This document shows, piece by piece, positions 1 to 5,515 of a stretch of DNA of 7,674 nucleotides. The translations under genes and the position numbers were made by a program. The stretch's first letter is position 1. Every line of letters begins with the position of its first letter. The DNA comes from a bacterium (GTDB lineage Bacteria; Patescibacteriota; Gracilibacteria; JAUYGZ01; DAOVYC01), in contig DAOVYC010000027.1 of NCBI GenBank assembly GCA_030635805.1, positions 1 to 7,674 of the forward strand, in the 5' to 3' direction. Below the pieces are notes generated by a model. It saw only the letters and a list, made by a program, of their open reading frames with translations. It made no database searches and was not told where the DNA came from.

Positions 1-719
1 AAGCGGAGGCGGAATTTGCCGGGGATTTGATCGATCTCCGTAAGGAGGCGGGCAAAGTCTTCCTGTTCATTTTTTTGGATTTCTTCATCGTAAATATCGT
101 TGGTTCGTCCGTAAGAATTTACGTTTTGACCGAGGAGAGTAATTTCTTTGTAACCGTTTTTAACGAGTTGTTTTACTTCGTTGATGATGCTACTCATGGT
201 TCTGGAAATTTCCCGACCGCGAGCGTAAGGAACGATGCAATAGGTGCAGAATTTATTACAACCATTCATGATGGGGACAAAGGCGCGGAAGGATTCCTGG
301 TAACTTGGTTTAATTTCAAAGTAGCTAATAGGGCTTTGATCGTTGTCTTTTGTTTCGAATTCGTTTTCGAGAAGGGAGGGGAGTTTTTCTACATCTTCAA
401 TACGAAAGGTGAAGTCGAGTCCCTTGAGTTTCTTGAGAAGCTTATCTTTTTTTTCGCTATTTTGATTACTTGTGGTTCTGGTCATACAGCCGGTAAGGCC
501 TATTTGGATACTCTTCTTCTTCAGTTTTACGAGGTCGTGAAAATGACCGATGACCTTGTCTTCAGCTTTTTGTTTTACGGAGCAAGTAACAAAGATAACC
601 AGATCGGCTTTGTTAAGATTATCCGTTTCCTTGTGTTTGGCATTTTGCAATACAGCCCGAATTCGATCGGCGTCGGAATAGCTCATTTGACAGCCGTGGA
701 TTTGTAAGTTGAATTTCAC
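1..719 (-). CDS. miaB: tRNA-2-methylthio-N6-dimethylallyladenosine synthase MiaB (N-terminal part, cut by window edge)
   Basis: This is a radical SAM methylthiotransferase. The family adds a 2-methylthio group to (iso)pentenyladenosine-37 of tRNAs reading UNN codons, using two 4Fe-4S clusters in the cytoplasm. The visible 239 residues cover the UPF0004 domain, with cluster cysteines C10 (IHGCQMS), C46 (VTCSV) and C78 (TGCM), and the start of the radical SAM domain with C154-x3-C158-x2-C161 in MNGCNKFCTYCIVPYARG. The motif ITLLGQNVNSYG follows and points to MiaB rather than RimO or MtaB. The remaining roughly 200 residues, including TRAM, lie beyond the left edge. The start is GTG at 717-719. 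It puts the first cysteine at residue 10 as in the family, the open frame upstream has no ATG, GTG or TTG before an in-frame TGA, and the next ATG would delete C10. No Shine-Dalgarno is present; GCTTACC heptamers lie directly upstream. Confidence 0.93.
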   Translation of the reverse strand, partial: MKFNLQIHGCQMSYSDADRIRAVLQNAKHKETDNLNKADLVIFVTCSVKQKAEDKVIGHFHDLVKLKKKSIQIGLTGCMTRTTSNQNSEKKDKLLKKLKGLDFTFRIEDVEKLPSLLENEFETKDNDQSPISYFEIKPSYQESFRAFVPIMNGCNKFCTYCIVPYARGREISRTMSSIINEVKQLVKNGYKEITLLGQNVNSYGRTNDIYDEEIQKNEQEDFARLLTEIDQIPGKFRLR

Positions 720-720
720 T

Positions 721-757
721 GGTAAGCGGTAAGCAGTAAGCCAATAAGTTGGTAAGC
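721..757. repeat. GGTAAGC heptamer mini-array
   Basis: Three tandem 7-base units GGTAAGC, GGTAAGC and AGTAAGC occupy 721-741. A decayed unit (CAATAAG) and one more exact GGTAAGC (751-757) follow. The array ends one base before the miaB start codon, so on the minus strand it supplies the whole proximal leader. It is too short to be CRISPR and no function is known to me. Confidence 0.7.
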
Positions 758-770
758 TTAAGAGGGCTCT

Positions 771-799
771 AGTGTAAGGGGGGAAGAGGTGTTTTGCAA
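771..799 (-). promoter_or_regulatory. Candidate sigma70-type promoter for miaB
   Basis: Read on the minus strand, TTGCAA (794-799) is followed by a 17-base spacer and TACACT (771-776). Each box matches four of six consensus bases and the spacing is optimal. Transcription would start near 764 and give a leader of about 45 bases. The spacer is pyrimidine-rich. This is a motif match only. Confidence 0.3.
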
Positions 800-805
800 C
801 AAATA

Positions 806-828
806 TACGTGGTCAAATTGACCACGTA
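806..828. repeat. Perfect 11-bp inverted repeat around one central base
   Basis: TACGTGGTCAA (806-816) and TTGACCACGTA (818-828) are exact reverse complements around A817. The right arm shares CGTA (825-828) with the next palindrome. No T-run follows on either strand, so it does not look like an intrinsic terminator. It could be a binding site or part of a repeat element. Confidence 0.8.
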
Positions 829-854
829 GAGACATGCCGCGGCATGTCTCTACG
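825..854. repeat. Perfect 30-bp palindrome (GTAGAGAC...GTCTCTAC type)
   Basis: CGTAGAGACATGCCG (825-839) is followed directly by its exact reverse complement, CGGCATGTCTCTACG (840-854), with CCGCGG at the centre. It lies downstream of the prsW stop and upstream of miaB. From memory, GTAGAGAC...GTCTCTAC palindromes occur as dispersed intergenic repeats in several bacterial groups, so a REP- or MITE-like dispersed element is the likeliest reading. No coding capacity or target duplication is visible. Confidence 0.8.
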
Positions 855-870
855 GTGATTGAATAATCAC
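855..870. repeat. Small stem-loop downstream of prsW
   Basis: GTGATT (855-860) and AATCAC (865-870) form a 6-bp stem with a 4-base loop, about 8 bases past the prsW stop. It is AT-rich and has no U-tract, so a role as terminator is weak. It directly abuts the 30-bp palindrome. Confidence 0.45.
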
Positions 871-878
871 TGTATAAT

Positions 879-1778
879 TTAATGTCTGCTTCTCTTGTTT
901 TTGATAACAACAAAAACTCTGGTGTAGACCGGCTTGAAAAACATGCGCCAGAGACCCCAGGAGGCGACAAAGAGGAGGGGAACAATGAGGAAGGTCCAGG
1001 TGTGGCCAAAGAGGTGAACTTTGACAAAAAGGTTATAAAGAAAGTGAATGAAAGTAGCCAGGAAGAAGCCTTCGAGAATGACTATGCCGGGGTGTTCATC
1101 ATGATAGCCATGTTTTTTACCAGGAAGAATTGATCGGCGAGTAGCGTGAAAGGTGGCCGCTTTTTTGAGAGTATGTCTCATGTCGTGCCAGATTTTTTTC
1201 TTCTTTAATTCCTCGGTAATATACGGGGAAAGGTAAGCCTTGGCATAATAAAAGCCAAAAATACCGGTAAAGATAGTGTGCCCGAGCATGGTGCCCAGGG
1301 AACGAATAGTGAATATCGAAAGAAAATCGCTATTGTATCCTAAACTTTGAGCGGCAATGTAAAAATAATAAATATTTTCAGCAAAGGCAAAACCCAGGGC
1401 AACAGAGGCGGCATAAACTATGCCATCCACCACCTGATTAAATTCGATTTTATAGTGCTCGATTACACCGACGGTAGAAAAAGCTTTTACTAATTCTTCA
1501 ATAATGGAAACAAAAGCTAAAAATACAAGAGAGAAGACAATGGGATTGACCATGTTGGTCTGAAGAGACTGTATGAAATTATATTCCGGGAAGTTTTTAA
1601 AAATAAACTGTAATCCAAAGATTGGGATTGTAGAAATAACACCCAAAACACCCGCAGTTATCATGGCTTTAGGGGGTTCAAGTTCTTTTCTGTCCAGCCA
1701 TCTATAAAGGAAAAACCAGAAGATAGCGGGGAGCAGAGCAAGAAAGCTTGCGATTATCATAACAGAGAGTTTGTCCAT
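879..1778 (-). CDS. PrsW-family glutamic-type intramembrane protease
   Basis: The protein has 299 residues and about seven membrane segments (roughly 7-26, 40-60, 78-100, 115-141, 154-178, 232-252 and 259-281). The PrsW signature motifs are present: E94-E95 in IIEELVK, FAEN with E134, R159 and H167 in RSLGTMLGHTIFTG, and H245 in HFLYN. Members cleave membrane proteins within the bilayer. Bacillus PrsW starts site-1 cleavage of anti-sigma factor RsiW, while most other members have unknown substrates. No anti-sigma factor is seen here, so the target is unknown. The loop at about 180-231 is long and basic and holds six histidines. The ATG at 1776-1778 places the first membrane segment near the N-terminus. 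There is no Shine-Dalgarno, but a good promoter match lies just upstream. The stop is TAA at 879-881. Confidence 0.88.
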   Translation of the reverse strand: MDKLSVMIIASFLALLPAIFWFFLYRWLDRKELEPPKAMITAGVLGVISTIPIFGLQFIFKNFPEYNFIQSLQTNMVNPIVFSLVFLAFVSIIEELVKAFSTVGVIEHYKIEFNQVVDGIVYAASVALGFAFAENIYYFYIAAQSLGYNSDFLSIFTIRSLGTMLGHTIFTGIFGFYYAKAYLSPYITEELKKKKIWHDMRHTLKKAATFHATRRSILPGKKHGYHDEHPGIVILEGFFLATFIHFLYNLFVKVHLFGHTWTFLIVPLLFVASWGLWRMFFKPVYTRVFVVIKNKRSRH

Positions 1779-1800
1779 ATGAGTTCAGTAATATCTGTTT

Positions 1801-1829
1801 ATTTTAGCATAAATGAGCCTTATTTGCAA
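1801..1829 (-). promoter_or_regulatory. Candidate promoter for the prsW-like gene
   Basis: On the minus strand, TTGCAA (1824-1829) is followed by exactly 17 bases and TAAAAT (1801-1806), which matches the -10 consensus at five of six positions. TGC immediately before it forms an extended -10. Transcription would begin near 1794, leaving a leader of about 16 bases with no Shine-Dalgarno. It lies in the 77-base gap after the phosphatase-kinase gene, so prsW may be transcribed on its own. Confidence 0.5.
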
Positions 1830-1855
1830 TAATGAGGGCTTCAATTGTCAGAATG

Positions 1856-3010
1856 CTAGAAATACCAGAGAGTCAGAATCCAGCCGGCGGTGAGAGGAAT
1901 TATGATATTGTCGTCGATTTCCAGATTTCCGATTTTTAGTCGTAAAGATTCTACAAATATAGCTCCGGCGGAGGCGAAGAAAGCGGGCCAGAAGCTGACA
2001 AAGAAACTGGCAACGGCAAGAGAAAAGAAAAAGCCAACTAGAGAGCCTTCTATAGTTTTTTTGGGATTTAGAGGGTTTTCTATTTCTCCGAAATATCGGC
2101 CAACGATATTTGTGACCGAATCACCAATGGCAAGAATGGCAATGGCGGTAAGAGCGATTTGCTGAGGAAAAAGAATGAGGGACAAAAAAATTCCGAGAAT
2201 GAGAAAGAAAGAACCTTTCCCGGGAAAATTGAGACGATCCTTTTTTCTTTCAAAGAAAGAGAGAAGAGGAGTAATCACCGGAATTTTATCCGGATATTTT
2301 TTGTAGGCGATTAAAAGGAAAAGACCGCCGAAGAAGATACAGCCAATATCCCGAATGTTAATCAGATTGGTTTGAATGCCGATTATGGCTGCAGAACCGA
2401 TGATAATATGAGCTACTTGTCTGCGGAGTTCGAAATGAATATTCATTATTTTTTTTGAGAATTTTCTTTTTTCTTCCAGCCAAACGAATATTTCTCCGCT
2501 GGCTAATCCAACGACTATTCCTCCAAGAACATCACTCAAAAAGTGGGCACCGACGTAAATTCGCGAAAAGGCGATTAGAAAAGCGATTGCGCCCAGGACG
2601 GGAACTAATTTTTTGTAAGTTAAGAGAAGAATGGGAATAACGGAAAACATCAGGGCGGTATGCATACTGGGAAAGCCGGGAGAAGTTTCCTGGGTGAGCA
2701 TAATAATTTCCGGTCTTCCGGAAAGAAAAAATATTTTTAAAGTATGCGTTAAAAGTAGGGCAAGAGCAATGCTTCCCCAGAGAGGAAAAATCTTGGTTCT
2801 GTGTTTTTCTGATGCTAAAAAGGGGATAAATAAAAGAACAAATAAAATCCAGATTACTTCCAGTTGAGTTATTATAACCATAATGACATTCATCTTTTCT
2901 GTTCGAAAACCGGTTATATACGAGGTGATTGAATTGTTAAAATGAAGACTGATGATAGTGAGAATCACCACCAGAACTAGATGTCGATATCTGATGAGAG
3001 TGGGTTTCAT
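1856..3010 (-). CDS. PAP2-type lipid phosphatase fused to dolichol/phytol-kinase-like domain
   Basis: This 384-residue multi-pass membrane protein has two recognisable halves. Residues about 1-180 carry the PAP2 acid phosphatase motifs: K92...R99-P100 (KIFFLSGRP), P114-S-M-H117 (PSMHT; usually PSGH) and S149-R150...H156...D160 (SRIYVGAHFLSD). Such proteins dephosphorylate lipid phosphates or diphosphates, for example undecaprenyl diphosphate. Residues about 190-384 resemble CTP-dependent polyprenol kinases (dolichol kinase SEC59, phytol kinase VTE5, DGK1): RRQVAH with H201, GDSVTNIVGRYFG (296-308), NPKKTIEGS (315-323), E354, and DDN (366-368) before IPL. The two chemistries oppose each other on lipid alcohols. 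Sitting 144 bases after a penicillin-binding protein gene, it may handle the peptidoglycan carrier lipid. The substrate is inferred. The stop is TAG and no Shine-Dalgarno precedes the ATG. Confidence 0.85.
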   Translation of the reverse strand: MKPTLIRYRHLVLVVILTIISLHFNNSITSYITGFRTEKMNVIMVIITQLEVIWILFVLLFIPFLASEKHRTKIFPLWGSIALALLLTHTLKIFFLSGRPEIIMLTQETSPGFPSMHTALMFSVIPILLLTYKKLVPVLGAIAFLIAFSRIYVGAHFLSDVLGGIVVGLASGEIFVWLEEKRKFSKKIMNIHFELRRQVAHIIIGSAAIIGIQTNLINIRDIGCIFFGGLFLLIAYKKYPDKIPVITPLLSFFERKKDRLNFPGKGSFFLILGIFLSLILFPQQIALTAIAILAIGDSVTNIVGRYFGEIENPLNPKKTIEGSLVGFFFSLAVASFFVSFWPAFFASAGAIFVESLRLKIGNLEIDDNIIIPLTAGWILTLWYF

Positions 3011-3015
3011 GAACT

Positions 3016-3036
3016 AATTTACAATTTACAATTTAC
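3016..3036. repeat. AATTTAC triple heptamer
   Basis: Three exact tandem copies of AATTTAC stand at 3016-3022, 3023-3029 and 3030-3036. They begin 6 bases upstream of the ATG of the phosphatase-kinase gene. On the mRNA strand they read GTAAATT and form the AU-rich initiation region in place of a Shine-Dalgarno. Confidence 0.8.
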
Positions 3037-3037
3037 T

Positions 3038-3105
3038 CTTCGAGCCTGAGCCTGAGCTCACCTCATCATTCGACCCTGAGCTCATGACCGAAGGGGAGCC
3101 GAAGG
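3038..3105. repeat. TTCGA/CCTGAGCTCA intergenic repeat cluster
   Basis: Two related copies are present. TTCGAGCCTGAG plus CCTGAGCTCA (3039-3060) carries an extra CCTGAG, and TTCGACCCTGAGCTCA (3069-3084) is the shorter form. Each contains the 8-bp palindrome TGAGCTCA (3053-3060 and 3077-3084). CCGAAGG occurs twice (3088-3094 and 3099-3105) and pairs in part with the TTCG ends, for example TTCG 3069-3072 with CGAA 3089-3092. It looks like a dispersed palindromic repeat element; there is no T-run typical of a terminator. Confidence 0.6.
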
Positions 3106-3114
3106 CAGTTTACA

Positions 3115-3142
3115 TTCAAGGTTCAAGATGCAAGGATCAATT
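3115..3142. repeat. TTCAAGG decaying heptamer array
   Basis: Successive 7-base units TTCAAGG, TTCAAGA, TGCAAGG and ATCAATT occupy 3115-3142, with loss of identity along the run. The array lies just downstream of the penicillin-binding protein stop codon. It shares unit length but not sequence with the arrays at 721 and 3016. Confidence 0.55.
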
Positions 3143-3154
3143 AAGAATTGCGAA

Positions 3155-5416
3155 TCAGGAATCGGGGACTGATTTGTCGGGTGGAATGTGATAGTGATTA
3201 AACATAAATTCTGCAATTTTTTTAAATAATGGTGCGGCCTCTATGGCTCCCCAGGGAGATTTGCGGGGACGATTGATTTTGATTAGAATTGTGAATTGAG
3301 GATCGTTAATTGGTCCGTATCCACCGAATGAAGCGATGGTGGAGCCATCTCCTTTTTCATATACACCACCCGTGGCAATTTGCGAAGTACCGGTTTTTCC
3401 CGCTACATAGTGTTTCTCTATCATGGCAGGATTTGCTACACCCGTTTCCACCGAATTAACAAGCATGGCGGTCATAATTTTTGAAGTGCTGTCACTTATT
3501 ACTCTGCGGATTATTTGAGGTTTCGTTTCCGATATTTTTCCGTCTGCCGAAATGATCGTATCTACGATATAGGGTTGCATAAGAATACCACCGTTGGCGA
3601 TGGCAGAAAGAGCGTTTACCATTTGCAAAGGAGTGGCGGCTATACCCTGTCCAAAAGCTTTGGTGATTAAATCTGATTCGGAAAGCCAGCGTCTGTGATA
3701 AGTAAGTTTGCCCTTTTCCTCATCGGAGAGTTCTATATTTGTTCGTTCACCAAATCCAAAATTGCTTAAATATTCGTAAAGAGTGGATGGTCCCAGTTTT
3801 TTGGCTACGAATGCCATTCCGGTATTTAAAGAAAGAGAAAGTACTTCCTTCATGGTTACGCTTCCATAATATTTATGGTTGGAGTTATGAATTGTGTAGT
3901 CACCATTATCCACTTCCAAGGGGCCGGTATCGCGATAGATTGTGTTTGGATTAACTTCTTTCGCATCTATGGCGGTGGCCATAGCCATGGCCTTAAATAC
4001 AGATCCCGGTTCATAAATATCCGATACTATAGGATTTCTGTAAGCCCGAATTCCAACTTTATTTTTATAAGTAAACCATTTTTCGTTTTTCTTAAAAATT
4101 TCTATTCGATATCCCGGGTTATAGTACAAGAAGTATCTTGATCCTTCCTTGTTCTTTTGTTCGTAAACATTTTTTAAATCTTCCTGATTTAGATAAATCT
4201 CCTCTTGTTCGTAAACTTCCCCGTATTTATTGGGGTTATATCCCGGGAAGGTGGCCATAGCTATAATTTTCCCAGTCTTTGGCTCCTGAATAACAATCTC
4301 TCCACTGGCTGCGTTAGATTCGAGAACCTGTTTTTTTAAAAATTTTTCTATAGTGTTCTGAATGACATGATCAATGGTGAGTACGATGTCGGAACCATTT
4401 TCCGCCTCCTCAATTATAGTAGATGATCTTGAGGCGAGGGTGCGTCCACTTACATCTACATCAGCGTGGATAACACCTGTTTTTCCTCGTAAGGTATCGT
4501 CCATACTTTTTTCTATTCCGTAGACAGCGCGGTTTTCATGATCGATAAATCCAAGAACCTGAGAAGCGTAGTAGTTTTCGCCATCTTGTTCCGAATAATT
4601 TCGCCAATGTTCCTTAATAAATCCGAGACCCTTGATAGAAAGTTTTTTTATTGCCTCTGCTGTTTCAAAATCTATTTTATTTTGAATTTTTACGTATCGA
4701 TTTGGTCTTTTTGTCAGACTGAATTCCAGATTATCTAGTGAATATTCCGATAGGTACGGCAAGAGTCTTTCCGCTGATTCCCGCGGGTTTATTATTTCCA
4801 GGGGATTGGCGTAGATGTAGTCTTCTTTAGTATATATACCGGAAAGGCGAAGATCCTGAACAGTCAGTAAAATTTCTTTTAATAGTCCTATTTTGAGAAG
4901 GACAAAATCTCTTTCTTTTTTGGCGATTTTGGTGGTAATTTTAGCGGTGAAAATATTTTTTAATTCTTCTTCCGAAAGTGTTTCCTCTTCATCTTTTGCT
5001 CCATCTTTGGACGTTTTTCCGATGAGTTGTGTTTCAAGTTTTGTTTGAAGACATCTTTCATTTTCACCACAGGCCTTGTGCTGATTTTTTGCCGCCTCAA
5101 AGAGAAGTGGGGCAATTTTTTTTGCCACATCATCAGGATTTTCTATAAGGAGAGGGTCGGCAAATAGGAGATTAAGAGATACATTACTTACGAGCTCGAA
5201 AAATTTTCCCGACTCACCTTCTTTCAAAAGAATTCGACCTCTTTTAGCCTGAATAATCTTGTTTGTGATTCTCTGCTTGGCATAACTGCTATAAGTATCG
5301 TATTCCAGTATTTGGAGCTGGAATAGCCTTCCGGCTATTATTATAAAGAAAATAACAAAAAACCATTTTAGAATAGTAATGCGATTGGTATTGATGGTTT
5401 TGGTTATTTTTCGCAT
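3155..5416 (-). CDS. Class B penicillin-binding protein (peptidoglycan D,D-transpeptidase, FtsI/PBP2 type)
   Basis: This transpeptidase crosslinks peptidoglycan stem peptides outside the membrane, usually together with a SEDS glycosyltransferase in division or elongation. It has a short cytoplasmic tail, one membrane anchor (about 15-36), a pedicle/dimerisation domain starting at RGRI (59-62), and a transpeptidase domain with all three active-site motifs: S472-V-F-K475 (YEPGSVFK), S529-L-N531 and K674-T-G676 (AGKTGTS). At 753 residues it is longer than most FtsI proteins. Two insertions explain this: an acidic one at about 110-165 with C116 and C122, and one at about 400-457 between FPGYNPN and the catalytic serine. 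No PASTA domain is present. It ends in TGA and starts at ATG 5414-5416 without a Shine-Dalgarno. Whether it serves division or elongation cannot be decided from the sequence. Confidence 0.94.
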   Translation of the reverse strand: MRKITKTINTNRITILKWFFVIFFIIIAGRLFQLQILEYDTYSSYAKQRITNKIIQAKRGRILLKEGESGKFFELVSNVSLNLLFADPLLIENPDDVAKKIAPLLFEAAKNQHKACGENERCLQTKLETQLIGKTSKDGAKDEEETLSEEELKNIFTAKITTKIAKKERDFVLLKIGLLKEILLTVQDLRLSGIYTKEDYIYANPLEIINPRESAERLLPYLSEYSLDNLEFSLTKRPNRYVKIQNKIDFETAEAIKKLSIKGLGFIKEHWRNYSEQDGENYYASQVLGFIDHENRAVYGIEKSMDDTLRGKTGVIHADVDVSGRTLASRSSTIIEEAENGSDIVLTIDHVIQNTIEKFLKKQVLESNAASGEIVIQEPKTGKIIAMATFPGYNPNKYGEVYEQEEIYLNQEDLKNVYEQKNKEGSRYFLYYNPGYRIEIFKKNEKWFTYKNKVGIRAYRNPIVSDIYEPGSVFKAMAMATAIDAKEVNPNTIYRDTGPLEVDNGDYTIHNSNHKYYGSVTMKEVLSLSLNTGMAFVAKKLGPSTLYEYLSNFGFGERTNIELSDEEKGKLTYHRRWLSESDLITKAFGQGIAATPLQMVNALSAIANGGILMQPYIVDTIISADGKISETKPQIIRRVISDSTSKIMTAMLVNSVETGVANPAMIEKHYVAGKTGTSQIATGGVYEKGDGSTIASFGGYGPINDPQFTILIKINRPRKSPWGAIEAAPLFKKIAEFMFNHYHIPPDKSVPDS

Positions 5417-5419
5417 AAA

Positions 5420-5447
5420 TTAGAACATGGAAAATGGAAGGTATAAT
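5420..5447 (+). promoter_or_regulatory. Alternative upstream promoter for the exonuclease gene
   Basis: A perfect TATAAT lies at 5442-5447 with TTAGAA (four of six) at 5420-5425 and a 16-base spacer. It would give a leader of about 60 bases. It could act alone or with the nearer site. Confidence 0.3.
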
Positions 5448-5458
5448 GTGGAATAAAC

Positions 5459-5486
5459 TTGGTTCCTGAGCGGGCTGTCTTATAGT
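5459..5486 (+). promoter_or_regulatory. Candidate proximal promoter for the exonuclease gene
   Basis: TTGGTT (5459-5464), a 16-base spacer and TATAGT (5481-5486, five of six) point into the plus-strand gene, with predicted transcription start near 5493 and a leader of about 23 bases. The -10 box overlaps the opposite-strand TATACT, so the two directions may compete. Confidence 0.35.
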
Positions 5487-5510
5487 ATAGTGTCGAAGCT
5501 TTATCTGCAA
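5484..5510 (-). promoter_or_regulatory. Possible promoter for the penicillin-binding protein gene
   Basis: On the minus strand, TTGCAG (5505-5510) is followed by 15 bases and TATACT (5484-5489, five of six). The spacer is shorter than ideal, so this is tentative. It would leave a leader of about 60 bases before the ATG at 5416. Confidence 0.2.
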
Positions 5511-5515
5511 TAAAC

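Noticed and set aside
27..707. A 226-codon open frame on the plus strand
   Set aside because: It is antisense to miaB, whose translation carries all family cysteines; the plus-strand product is phenylalanine-rich and has no recognisable domain.
721..757. Heptamer array as a CRISPR or phage attachment site
   Set aside because: Units are 7 bases without spacers, and no integrase, cas gene or second copy is present.
825..854. The 30-bp palindrome as an intrinsic terminator of prsW
   Set aside because: No run of T follows on either strand, and the arms lack the usual GC stem plus U-tract layout; a dispersed repeat explains it better.
871..880. TATAAT on the plus strand as an antisense promoter into the prsW-like gene
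   Set aside because: No -35 box at suitable spacing (TTGAAT is only 8 bases away) and no extended -10, so it is likely chance in AT-rich DNA.
758..1133. Open frames of 89 codons (minus) and 83 codons (plus) overlapping the end of the prsW-like gene
   Set aside because: Both are out-of-frame shadows over the palindrome cluster and a clear PrsW-family coding sequence, with no domain features.
1816..1840. Weak hairpin AGCC-TTATT/AATAA-GGCT after the phosphatase-kinase gene, considered as a terminator
   Set aside because: The stem is mostly A-T with a 4-base bulge, lacks a U-tract on the minus strand and overlaps the better supported prsW promoter.
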